Origin: Bacteroidales bacterium
Lineage (GTDB): Bacteria; Bacteroidota; Bacteroidia; Bacteroidales; JALTDM01
Direction of reading: 5' to 3'
Length of the DNA stretch: 8,163 nt
NCBI GenBank assembly: GCA_027073875.1
Contig: JALTEO010000201.1
Location: 1-8,163, forward strand
Shown here: piece after piece, positions 1 to 6,071 of the stretch
Layout: every line of letters begins with the position of its first letter
Position numbering within the stretch: position 1 is the first letter of the stretch
Notes under the pieces: model-generated
Told to the model about the DNA's origin: nothing
Seen by the model: the letters and a program-made list of their open reading frames with translations, nothing else
Database searches by the model: none
Made by a program: the position numbers and the translations under genes

Positions 1-1974
1 CAAAAGCAAAACCGTCAACTGATTCAGGGCAATCCGAAAGCCGTATTGATAACCGAAATTGCCGATGATGACCATATTCGTTTAAATGCTTTGACAAACG
101 AAATTATTAAAACATTGAAAGATAGGAATCTCGGTGACGGATTTAATATTTTAAAAGGTAGTGACATTCCCAAAATCTGGAACCTGCGAAAAGCCGGTCT
201 CGGTGTGCTTTACAATATGAAAGGCGATGCCAAACCTGTCGGTTTTATCGAAGATACGGCAATTCCACCCACACGGCTTGGTGAGTATGTAAAAGAAATT
301 GATACCTACCTGAACAGCAAAAACTTATCGTGCATCTATTACGCACATATTGGGGCGGGGGAGTTGCACTTGCGACCGGTATTGAATCTGAAAAAAGCTT
401 CCGATGTATCGATGATGAAGGAAGTGGCTTTGTCGGTTGCCAAAATTGTAAAAAAATATAACGGCTCTTTGAGTGGGGAACACGGTGACGGGCGGTTACG
501 GTCGGAATTTATTCCGCTGATGTTGGGTGAAACCCTGTATCAGGTTTTTATTGACATTAAACGGTTGTGGGATAAAGACGGGCTGTTCAATCCGCATAAA
601 AAAACGGGTTTTTTGCCAATGGAAACGGGTTTGCGTTACGATTCGTGGCAAGCAGAAATTTCAATTTCAACGGTTTTTGATTTTCAGGAAAGTGATGGAA
701 TTTTACGGGCGGCAGAACGGTGTAATGGTTCCGGCGATTGCCGGCGGTTCCCCGAAGCCGGTGGAGTGATGTGTCCGTCCTATAAGGCAACAGGACGCGA
801 AGACCATACCACACGGGCACGGGCAAACATTGTGAGGGAATACCTGACTAAAGAAAAAGACCGGCTTACAAAAGGTGGGTTTTACGAAATCTGGAAAATG
901 TATTCATCGTGTCTCTCGTGCAAGGCGTGTAAGTCGGAGTGTCCTTCAACGGTGGATATTACCAAAATGAAAGCCGAATTGTTACAAATGTCGTATGACA
1001 AATTTGGTATCCCGCTGAAAAGCCGTTTGATTGCCAATATTGAAAAAATTAACCGATTGGGAATGGCATTTCCTGCAGTATATAACTTTTTTGTAACCAA
1101 TAAATTGACCGGTTACCTTATAAAAAAGATGCTAGGATTTGCTCCGCAACGACAGTTGCCGCGGCTATACAAAATATCGTTGCGAAAATGGATTGACAAA
1201 AATTACACGGACTATTTTCTTGAAAATTTCCCGAAAGGTGAGCCCAAAGCCACTGTTAACTTTTTTGTGGATGAATTTACTAATTATCAAGATGTTACCG
1301 TTGGTATTGCGGCAATAAAGTTGTTGGTGCGGTTGGGTTATAGTGTTAATTTCCCGTTTCATTTGTCCAGTGGCAGGACTTATTTATCGAAAGGGTTTGT
1401 GCGAATGGCTAAAAAGATAGTTAATACCAACATCACATTGCTCAATGCCGTAGTAGATGCAACCACGCCGCTTGTGGGTATTGAGCCGTCGGCAATCCTG
1501 ACTTTCCGCGACGAATATGTTGATTTGGCTGATGATAAACTTGCCGCACAAAGACTGGCAAAAAACAGCTTTACCATAGATGAATTTCTGTATGCCGAGA
1601 TGCAAAAAGGCAATATTTCGGCAGACGATTTTACGGCATCGGAACAAAAAATATTGGTGCATACCCATTGCTATCAAAAAGCACTGAGCGACCCGAAAAA
1701 AACAGTCGCCTTATTGGATTTGCCCAGAGGGACAGTAGTAGAAGAAGTAAAATCCGGTTGTTGTGGTATGGCTGGTTCGTTTGGCTTTGAGAAAGAACAT
1801 TATGCCCTTTCAATGAAAATCGGGAACTTGGATTTATTCCCTGCCGTAAATGCACAGCCGGCAGAAACCATTGTCGCTGCTCCCGGAACCAGTTGCCGTC
1901 ACCAGATTAAAGATGGCACCGGCAGGCAGGCAAAACATCCGGTAGAGATTTTACTGGCGTTGGTGAAAAAGTAA
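1..1974 (+). CDS. FAD-binding and Fe-S-binding dehydrogenase, YdiJ/glycolate-oxidase-like (5' truncated)
   Basis: The frame is open from base 1, so the gene enters from the left; the TTG at 46 is not a real start. Numbering codons from base 1, the order is: FAD-oxidase C-terminal domain with AHIGAGELHLRP (H116, H123) and SGEHGDGRLRSEF (E160, H161); two [4Fe-4S] motifs, C241-x5-C247-x10-C258-P and C304-x2-C307-x2-C310-x3-C314-P; then a CCG-type cysteine-rich region with C557, C587-C588-G and C632. This is the layout of the large YdiJ-type 2-hydroxyacid dehydrogenases (about 1000 residues), which oxidise D-2-hydroxyacids and pass electrons through the clusters. The missing 300-odd residues should carry the FAD-binding PCMH domain. 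The substrate (D-lactate, glycolate or D-2-hydroxyglutarate) cannot be read from the sequence. The first CCG half reads SSG (codons 456-458) instead of CCG. No signal peptide is visible; it is probably cytoplasmic or membrane-peripheral. It is convergent with the FKBP cluster. Confidence 0.93.
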   Translation, partial: QKQNRQLIQGNPKAVLITEIADDDHIRLNALTNEIIKTLKDRNLGDGFNILKGSDIPKIWNLRKAGLGVLYNMKGDAKPVGFIEDTAIPPTRLGEYVKEIDTYLNSKNLSCIYYAHIGAGELHLRPVLNLKKASDVSMMKEVALSVAKIVKKYNGSLSGEHGDGRLRSEFIPLMLGETLYQVFIDIKRLWDKDGLFNPHKKTGFLPMETGLRYDSWQAEISISTVFDFQESDGILRAAERCNGSGDCRRFPEAGGVMCPSYKATGREDHTTRARANIVREYLTKEKDRLTKGGFYEIWKMYSSCLSCKACKSECPSTVDITKMKAELLQMSYDKFGIPLKSRLIANIEKINRLGMAFPAVYNFFVTNKLTGYLIKKMLGFAPQRQLPRLYKISLRKWIDKNYTDYFLENFPKGEPKATVNFFVDEFTNYQDVTVGIAAIKLLVRLGYSVNFPFHLSSGRTYLSKGFVRMAKKIVNTNITLLNAVVDATTPLVGIEPSAILTFRDEYVDLADDKLAAQRLAKNSFTIDEFLYAEMQKGNISADDFTASEQKILVHTHCYQKALSDPKKTVALLDLPRGTVVEEVKSGCCGMAGSFGFEKEHYALSMKIGNLDLFPAVNAQPAETIVAAPGTSCRHQIKDGTGRQAKHPVEILLALVKK

Positions 1975-1990
1975 CAACAAAAATAAGAGT

Positions 1991-2052
1991 GTCATTGCGA
2001 GCGTTAGCGAAGCAATCTGTTTTTGTTATGAGATTGTTTCGTCGCAATAAAC
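1991..2052. repeat. Inverted pair of GTCATTGCGA-type palindromic units
   Basis: A rightward unit at 1991-2018 (begins GTCATTGCGA, ends GCAATCT) is followed after 12 bases by a shorter leftward unit at 2031-2052 (begins AGATTG). Together they can form one long hairpin. 2008-2018 pairs with 2031-2041 (11 pairs, one of them G-T) and 1994-2000 pairs with 2042-2048 (7 pairs), leaving a 7-base bulge on the left arm. The pair starts 16 bases after the dehydrogenase stop. The wording matches intergenic repeats seen widely in Bacteroidota (recognised from memory). It may help end transcription. Confidence 0.75.
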
Positions 2053-2066
2053 GGATTAGTTTGATG

Positions 2067-2155
2067 AGATTCTTCACTTCGTTCAGAATGACAAAACAAA
2101 ACCAGAGACATTTTAAACCAGAACTATTTGTCATATTGAGCGAAGTGAAATATCT
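2067..2155. repeat. Inverted pair of 26-base palindromic repeat units
   Basis: There is a leftward unit at 2067-2092 and a rightward unit at 2130-2155, each exactly 26 bases, facing each other across 37 bases. By hand alignment they agree at 21 of 26 positions as inverted copies. Each unit also folds on itself as a 5-pair stem, tandem G-A steps, a 2-pair inner stem and a GAA tip. The stem bases differ between copies in a compensatory way (ATTCT/AGAAT against ATATT/AATAT). These belong to the same family as the units at 1991, 5345 and 7224. Confidence 0.75.
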
Positions 2156-2226
2156 CTATTCTGCTTTTTTTTGTCCTCAAACTTGTCCGGAAAGCTGGTA
2201 TTTTTTCTACGAAGCACCCGTAGTAC

Positions 2227-2246
2227 ATACCCGCACAGGCGGGTAT
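2227..2246. repeat. GC-rich perfect hairpin, 8-pair stem
   Basis: ATACCCGC (2227-2234) and GCGGGTAT (2239-2246) are perfect inverted repeats around ACAG. This is the most GC-rich spot in an otherwise AT-rich region. A weaker hairpin, CTACG/CGTAG (2207-2211 with 2219-2223), sits just to its left. On the minus strand it is followed, about 30 bases on, by a short A-run rather than a T-run, and on the plus strand by CTCAACC, so it is not a standard intrinsic terminator. It may be part of a longer dispersed repeat. Confidence 0.55.
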
Positions 2247-2378
2247 CTCAACCAACGAAGTACGGAATAATACCGATTACACTTTCAAGATAGTCCAAAC
2301 ATTAAAAATTTATTTAGACTCGTATGTTTGCAAAATAAAAAAGAATCCATTTATTTCTAATTTTGTATTTTAGGAATT

Positions 2379-2465
2379 AAAATGGGAGGAGATAAGAAGC
2401 AATTTTGGATAGGTACATTTAAATGATGCCGTAATAATAGAAATAGCTCTTATCTCTTTCATTTT
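2379..2465 (+). other. Long imperfect stem-loop; candidate small RNA or tiny inverted-repeat element
   Basis: The left arm 2379-2400 and right arm 2446-2465 pair over about 20 positions. AAAATG pairs with CATTTT, two G-U pairs follow, then AG, a bulged G, AGATAAGA with TCTTATCT, a bulged A, and GC. They enclose a 45-base loop. A TAATTTTG word at 2358-2365 fits the Bacteroidota -7 promoter consensus TAnnTTTG and would start a plus-strand transcript just before the left arm. The nearest upstream TTTG (2327-2330) is 27 bases away, too far for a good -33 box. ATTTTGTAT occurs at 2360-2368 and 2461-2469, which could alternatively be an insertion footprint. The stem is clear; the function is open. 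Confidence 0.35.
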
Positions 2466-2528
2466 GTATATACTAAGTCATTTCATTTTCCTTTCGGATT
2501 GAAAATCTAAAAAAGCATGCATTTATAC

Positions 2529-2571
2529 CGAAAGAAATCAGATTTACAAATATATATATTGATTTCTTTCG
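2529..2571 (-). terminator. Perfect 12-pair inverted repeat downstream of the FKBP cluster
   Basis: CGAAAGAAATCA (2529-2540) and TGATTTCTTTCG (2560-2571) are perfect inverted repeats around a 19-base AT-rich loop. Read leftward, in the direction of the FKBP cluster, the stem is followed after 14 bases by TTTTTT (minus strand, about 2509-2514). The distance is longer than in a classical intrinsic terminator, so this is a candidate transcription end or 3'-end stabilising structure for the cluster. Confidence 0.4.
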
Positions 2572-2577
2572 AGCATA

Positions 2578-2623
2578 ACTGGTTCTAAGAAGCTTTGCAT
2601 TTGAAAACCTGTCAAGAACCAGT
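2578..2623 (-). terminator. 9-pair inverted repeat just after the last FKBP stop
   Basis: ACTGGTTCT (2578-2586) and AGAACCAGT (2615-2623) are perfect inverted repeats around 28 bases. The structure starts 8 bases after the stop of the last FKBP gene in transcript direction. No T-run follows it. Together with the adjacent 12-pair stem it probably forms the 3' end of the cluster transcript, but this is inferred from position only. Confidence 0.35.
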
Positions 2624-2631
2624 ATAAACAA

Positions 2632-3417
2632 TTAGAACACCTTCAATAATTCCACATCAAAAATTAAAGTTGCTTTTGGTGGAATGGCACCCGGATAACC
2701 GCGTTCACCGTAAGCTAGTTGATAAGGAATGATAAAACGGCATTTTTCGCCTTCTTTCATCAATGCCACACCTTCGTCCCAACCTTTGATAACCCTTCCT
2801 GCTCCAAGAGGAAATTCAAAAGGTTGGTTGCGTTTAACTGAGGAATCGAACATTTTTCCGTCAGTCAGATAACCCGAATAATGCACTTGCACCTTATGTC
2901 CTGGCTTGGCAGCTACTGCATCTTTTTTAGGTTTTTTTACAATGATATATTTCAAACCGCTGGCTGTTGTAATGGTATCTTTACCTTTTACATCATATTC
3001 TTTTACCACAATCGGGTCTTTTACAGCCATAAGTTCTACCTCAAATTTAAGGGTAGAATTGGCAGGAATAGGTCCTACCTGACGGTTACCATAGCCCAAC
3101 TCAGGCGGAATTAGAAATTCAGCTTTATCTCCCACATGCAAGAGAGCAATGCCTTCGTCCCATCCTTTAATTACTTGTCCTTGACCAAGCGTAAATTCAA
3201 TAGGTTTGCCTCGTTTATAGGAACTGTCAAAAACCGTATCGTTCAAAAATTTTCCGGTATAATGTACCGAAACAATACTACCGGCAGTAGCTTGTTTACC
3301 TTTTCCGTGTTCTAAAATCTTGTATTTTAGTCCCGATGGTGTTGTCTTAAAATCGTCTTGAGCCATTATTAATAAGTTTAAAAATAAAAGACCCGCAAGT
3401 AATAACATTTTTTTCAT
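2632..3417 (-). CDS. Secreted FKBP-type peptidyl-prolyl cis-trans isomerase, two intact FKBP domains
   Basis: This 261-residue protein should speed cis-trans isomerisation of prolyl bonds in periplasmic proteins. Residues 1-19 form a signal peptide (MKK, hydrophobic stretch, IMA) with cleavage expected before Q20. An N-terminal Gln after Ala is typical of Bacteroidota signal-peptidase I substrates, and there is no lipobox cysteine. FKBP domain 1 spans about 46-132 with Y53, F63-D64, F75, V82-I83, W86, Y109 and F125. Domain 2 spans about 173-260 with Y180, F190-D191, F202, V209-I210, W213, Y237 and F253. Both therefore keep the aromatic binding pocket of FKBP12, and both should be active. A short linker (133-172) joins them. 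It lies 220 bases behind the other FKBP genes, so it may have its own promoter or be a distal cistron. It is the only non-lipoprotein among the four FKBPs. ATG at 3417 is chosen because it gives a full signal peptide. Confidence 0.95.
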   Translation of the reverse strand: MKKMLLLAGLLFLNLLIMAQDDFKTTPSGLKYKILEHGKGKQATAGSIVSVHYTGKFLNDTVFDSSYKRGKPIEFTLGQGQVIKGWDEGIALLHVGDKAEFLIPPELGYGNRQVGPIPANSTLKFEVELMAVKDPIVVKEYDVKGKDTITTASGLKYIIVKKPKKDAVAAKPGHKVQVHYSGYLTDGKMFDSSVKRNQPFEFPLGAGRVIKGWDEGVALMKEGEKCRFIIPYQLAYGERGYPGAIPPKATLIFDVELLKVF

Positions 3418-3420
3418 TTG

Positions 3421-3637
3421 GTTGTGTTTTTTTAGATTAATATTTCAAAGTTTGTAAAGTTCGTAGTGCATAATTTGTAGTTCATAGTTCGTAATTATTA
3501 AGAGTTTGGTTTTTAGTTTGGCGGTATGTTGTTCGTAAGTTGTTGTTCATAGGTTGAGGTTAAGGTTAAGGTTGAGGTCATAAAGTTTGTAAAGTCTCGT
3601 TTTTTCATTCGTAATTTGTAATTATTAATTAGGTGTT
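3421..3637. repeat. Low-complexity, strand-asymmetric spacer with a partly duplicated module
   Basis: The spacer between two FKBP genes is very poor in C on the plus strand and built from recurring short words (TTCGTA, TTTGTA, GTTCATAG, GGTTRA). AAAGTTTGTAAAGT occurs exactly at 3447-3460 and 3582-3595. GTAATTATTAA occurs at 3491-3501 and 3618-3628. The same words thus recur in the same order about 130 bases apart, as expected from an old duplication within the spacer. Similar word arrays are known to me from intergenic regions of Bacteroidota genomes. No ORF and no clear promoter box was found in it. Confidence 0.65.
3552..3577 (+). repeat. GGTTRA hexamer run with five GG tracts
   Basis: Five GG dinucleotides sit exactly six bases apart (3552, 3558, 3564, 3570, 3576), separated by TTGA, TTAA, TTAA and TTGA. 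The pattern resembles telomere repeats and could fold as a two-tier G-quadruplex in single-stranded DNA. The G-rich strand is the template for the leftward FKBP genes, so the cluster RNA would carry the C-rich version. Confidence 0.7.
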
Positions 3638-4498
3638 TCATTTCTGAATGTCAAGCAGTTCAATATCGAAGATAAGTGTTGAATATGGTGGAATAGGTCC
3701 TTGTCCTTTGCTGCCATAAGCTAAATTTGACGGAATTATCAGTTGAGCTTTTCCGCCTTTTCGCATCATAGCAATACCTTCGTCCCAGCCGGGAATAACA
3801 TCACCTACACCAAATTTAAACGAAAATGGCTCTCCTCTTTCCAAAGAAGAATCAAAGGGTTTTCCGTCAATAAATGTTCCTGTATAATTCACGGTAATCA
3901 TATCACCCGGTTGTGGTTTTTCGCCGGTTCCTTTTTTAGTTTCAATATAATAAAGTCCGTCTGCTGTTGGCTTCACCTTAATATTTCCATGTAATAAATA
4001 GCGTTTTAACAAAGATTCTTCCATCTCTGCCGATGAATGATTTTGTTCTTCCAACTGATTCCGGTAATTATCAAGTGTCAACACTTTCTTGATTTTTACG
4101 AAAAACTTCAACATATCATTTTGATGAAAATTTTTAGGCAATGCCCCGCGTTTGGTAATCACATAAAATGATTCGGCATTAACCAAGAATAATGCGGAAT
4201 CGCCGACATGCATCCCTGCCAAAGCATCATCAATAGTAGGAATATCAGCAGATGAGTGATGTAAACGCATCTTAAAACACGGTATTTCTTTAGAATCAAA
4301 AATGACGGAATCGTCCATTGTTGTGTATTTCAAACTCATCTCCAATACATCTCCTACTTTCAGTTTCTGTCCATTGGGATTCCTGACAAAATAATGACTC
4401 TTAATGCCGTTAATCATTTCAAACTTATCATTATGCTGACAGGCAAGAAAACCTATCATTAAACCGGTAATTGCAAAATAAAAAATTCTATTCTTCAT
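3638..4498 (-). CDS. FKBP-type peptidyl-prolyl isomerase lipoprotein: degenerate N-domain plus canonical C-domain
   Basis: This is a 286-residue predicted lipoprotein. The signal is MKNRIFYFAITGLMIGFLAC with the lipidated cysteine at C20. Residues about 45-140 form an FKBP-like domain with strand and turn pattern kept (SLKYTTMDDSVIFDS, VGDSALFLV) but without the GWDEG helix motif. A helical, charged linker follows (about 141-175). The canonical FKBP domain at about 196-283 has Y205, F215-D216, F225, V234-I235, W238, Y261 and F277, so the C-terminal domain should be catalytically competent. It starts two bases after the stop of the preceding FKBP gene, consistent with translational coupling. 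The preceding protein has the same architecture and matching segments in the N-domain, so the two are paralogues. It would be anchored on the periplasmic side of a membrane, or surface exposed; no clear acidic export signal follows C20. Confidence 0.93.
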   Translation of the reverse strand: MKNRIFYFAITGLMIGFLACQHNDKFEMINGIKSHYFVRNPNGQKLKVGDVLEMSLKYTTMDDSVIFDSKEIPCFKMRLHHSSADIPTIDDALAGMHVGDSALFLVNAESFYVITKRGALPKNFHQNDMLKFFVKIKKVLTLDNYRNQLEEQNHSSAEMEESLLKRYLLHGNIKVKPTADGLYYIETKKGTGEKPQPGDMITVNYTGTFIDGKPFDSSLERGEPFSFKFGVGDVIPGWDEGIAMMRKGGKAQLIIPSNLAYGSKGQGPIPPYSTLIFDIELLDIQK

Positions 4499-4500
4499 TT

Positions 4501-5514
4501 TTAATTAATTTTTTCTATTTCCACCTCAAAAACCACAGGTGTATATGGTGGCACAATTCGTGTTGATGACCCTTTTTCGCCAAAAGCCATTTCCGAAGGC
4601 ATCACAAACAGTGCTCGTTCTTTTTCTTTCATTGTCCGTAAGGCGATTTCCAATCCTTGAATAACTTGCATTTCTGTCCCGTAAACAAATTCAAAAGGTT
4701 GATTCCGCTTCCAAGTAGAATCAAACATTTTCCCATCTAAGAAATGACCTTCGTAATTGACAACCAGCGTATCACCTACCTTAACAAAATCACCTTCGCC
4801 ATTAATTAAGTCCACTTTATATAAATCTTTTTTCTTTTCGTATTTTGTCAACATATTCAGGAAAATTTCCAAATTGGCTTTTTCAAACTGCTTTTGACCA
4901 ACAAGCCAAGAGAGAAAACGGGTTTTCTCTTCTAAATATTGTTTCCGGCTTTCCACTTTTACAATACGGCATTGAATTTTAAAAAACCGTTGTGACTTAA
5001 GAAATTCAGGTACATCTATTTGCAGGTCTTTTTCAAAGAATCGTTTTGTGTCTACAATCATCAAAGCACTATCACCTTGAGAAAACCGGATAAACATTTC
5101 ATCAATAGAGCCCGGATAATCGGGTATGGTTAGTTTAAACTTTCTAACACCCGAAAAGAACACGGAATCATGAAGTGTCATATATTTTAAATCGGCTACT
5201 ATCAAATCGTTAATATGCGGTTTTACCATTTTATCTCCAACACCAACTAAGGCATAATAATTTCCGTTTATTTCGCGATAGCCGGGGAAAATCTCTTGTT
5301 TTTTGCAAGCGGAGAAAAGAACGAGAAAAAGAGTAATCAAGTATAGATTCCGAAACCCTGAAAAGAAACAAATTCCGAACCAAGTTCGGAATGGCGGAAA
5401 CATTTTGAGGGCAGGCAAGTTCGGAATGACAAGTTTATTGTGATTGGTAATTTTGTTGTAAATGGCAGTTCTGTTTAACGAAATAATTCTATTTTTAAAT
5501 CTTGACAAAATCAT
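4501..5514 (-). CDS. FKBP-type lipoprotein with partly degenerate pocket; repeat-derived N-terminal segment
   Basis: The frame has 337 residues from the ATG at 5514, two bases after the upstream stop. The lipoprotein signal core is LYLITLFLVLFSAC with the lipidated cysteine at C70, far deeper than normal. Residues 29-57 are encoded by a palindromic repeat (5345-5430). The only ATG between M1 and the signal core is M38 (codon 5401-5403), which would give a 32-residue signal peptide; either start is possible. After C70 there is a degenerate FKBP-like domain (about 100-187; YMTLHDSVFF, QGDSALMIV), a helical linker (about 190-230) and an FKBP domain (about 246-336). The FKBP domain keeps Y254, F264-D265 and V284-I285, but has L288 for the central Trp and F311 for the usual Tyr, so activity may be reduced. 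It is a paralogue of the next gene downstream. FKBP fold and envelope location are well supported; the start is not. Confidence 0.88.
   Translation of the reverse strand: MILSRFKNRIISLNRTAIYNKITNHNKLVIPNLPALKMFPPFRTWFGICFFSGFRNLYLITLFLVLFSACKKQEIFPGYREINGNYYALVGVGDKMVKPHINDLIVADLKYMTLHDSVFFSGVRKFKLTIPDYPGSIDEMFIRFSQGDSALMIVDTKRFFEKDLQIDVPEFLKSQRFFKIQCRIVKVESRKQYLEEKTRFLSWLVGQKQFEKANLEIFLNMLTKYEKKKDLYKVDLINGEGDFVKVGDTLVVNYEGHFLDGKMFDSTWKRNQPFEFVYGTEMQVIQGLEIALRTMKEKERALFVMPSEMAFGEKGSSTRIVPPYTPVVFEVEIEKIN
5345..5430 (-). repeat. Palindromic dispersed repeat inside an FKBP lipoprotein coding region
   Basis: This 86-base imperfect palindrome begins, on the minus strand, with GTCATTCCGAACTTG and ends with TTTCGGAATCT, the two ends of the 26-base unit family also seen at 7224-7294. 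Inside is a perfect 9-pair hairpin, ATTCCGAAC (5372-5380) with GTTCGGAAT (5384-5392) around CAA. The arms between also pair loosely. It lies in frame in codons 29-57 of the FKBP lipoprotein and introduces no stop. Confidence 0.7.
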
Positions 5515-5516
5515 TC

Positions 5517-6071
5517 TTATCTACCGTTTATTGTCAACAATTGAACATCATACAGGATAGTGCTACGGGCAGGGATTTTATTTTGGTCGCCCAATAAGCC
5601 ATGAGCTAAATACGGTGGCATAATAAAACGGGCTTTATCGCCTTTATGTAGCATCAAAATGCCTTCTTCCAGTCCCGATTCTACACCCCCGTGACCAACA
5701 GCAAATTTTTTGGTTCCTGTAGAATCCGATGAATAACACAACGAACCATCCAGTAAAAATACTTTATATGCTAACTCAACAATATCATCCAGCTTCGGCA
5801 TTAGCGTGTCATTACTTTTCTCGTAAATTTGATACCAAAGTCCTGTACCGGTTTGTTTCATTTTCCATTTCTTACGCCTAATAAACGATTTAATGCGGTC
5901 ATTATCTTTTTTTACTAAATATCTGTTGACATTTTCTAACGGCTTTTCATATTTTGCCATAGATACATTATCTTGTTTTTTCCCTCGCGTAATATGTTTG
6001 CAAGAAATTACCGCCACAAGTAACAAGACAAGTAGAACTGCTTTAAAAATATTTCTGTATCGTTTTGTCAT
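5517..6071 (-). CDS. GldI-like FKBP-type lipoprotein with degenerate active site
   Basis: This is a 184-residue predicted lipoprotein with signal MTKRYRNIFK, a hydrophobic stretch, and VISC with C24 lipidated. A basic, probably helical region (about 45-72) precedes a single FKBP domain (about 94-181). Segments GLWYQIYEKSNDTLMPK, then DDIVELAYKV, SGLEEGILMLHKGDKARFIMP and LAHGLLGD fit the pattern I recall for GldI, a lipoprotein needed for gliding and chitin use in Flavobacterium johnsoniae. Pocket residues are largely replaced: C112 and Y113 where FKBPs have Phe-Asp, L134 for the central Trp, and H157 for Tyr; Y102 remains. Prolyl isomerase activity is therefore doubtful and a binding or chaperone role more likely. 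Its start lies 29 bases inside the end of nrnA, an arrangement that, from memory, recurs in Bacteroidota. Could also be an ordinary divergent FKBP; the GldI assignment is moderately sure. Confidence 0.88.
   Translation of the reverse strand: MTKRYRNIFKAVLLVLLLVAVISCKHITRGKKQDNVSMAKYEKPLENVNRYLVKKDNDRIKSFIRRKKWKMKQTGTGLWYQIYEKSNDTLMPKLDDIVELAYKVFLLDGSLCYSSDSTGTKKFAVGHGGVESGLEEGILMLHKGDKARFIMPPYLAHGLLGDQNKIPARSTILYDVQLLTINGR

Larger units (their letters stand above)
1975..2631. other. Gene-free convergent intergenic region rich in palindromes
   Basis: This stretch of 657 bases lies between the stops of the rightward dehydrogenase and the leftward FKBP gene. I see no credible protein gene. The left third (1991-2246) is a run of dispersed-repeat units and a GC-rich hairpin. 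The right part (2250-2631) is very AT-rich and holds three stem-loops (2379-2465, 2529-2571, 2578-2623). Both flanking genes end here, so some of these structures probably act as transcription ends, but none has a textbook hairpin followed at once by a T-run. Confidence 0.7.

Noticed and set aside
1907..2134. A 75-codon leftward ORF over the dehydrogenase 3' end and repeats
   Set aside because: It overlaps the conserved dehydrogenase C-terminus antisense and continues into repeat units; nothing supports translation.
1989..2270. A 93-codon rightward ORF after the dehydrogenase
   Set aside because: It is made of the palindromic repeat units read through in one frame, has no domain, and ends beyond the GC-rich hairpin. 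Such repeat-born ORFs are a common artefact.
2382..2426. A 14-codon ORF (MGGDKKQFWIGTFK) after a promoter-like word
   Set aside because: It lies inside the left arm and loop of the stem-loop, has no recognisable ribosome site that I can defend, and is too short to separate from chance.
2579..2623. Insertion-sequence end for the 9-base inverted repeat
   Set aside because: No transposase and no target duplication are seen; the position just after a gene stop fits a transcript-end structure better.
3442..3465. Promoter for the last FKBP gene in the spacer (ACTTTG words on the minus strand)
   Set aside because: None matches TAnnTTTG, and the words recur as part of the low-complexity repeat.
3552..3577. 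CRISPR-like or true telomere array
   Set aside because: The hexamer run is only about four copies, has no spacers, and sits inside a gene cluster rather than at a replicon end.
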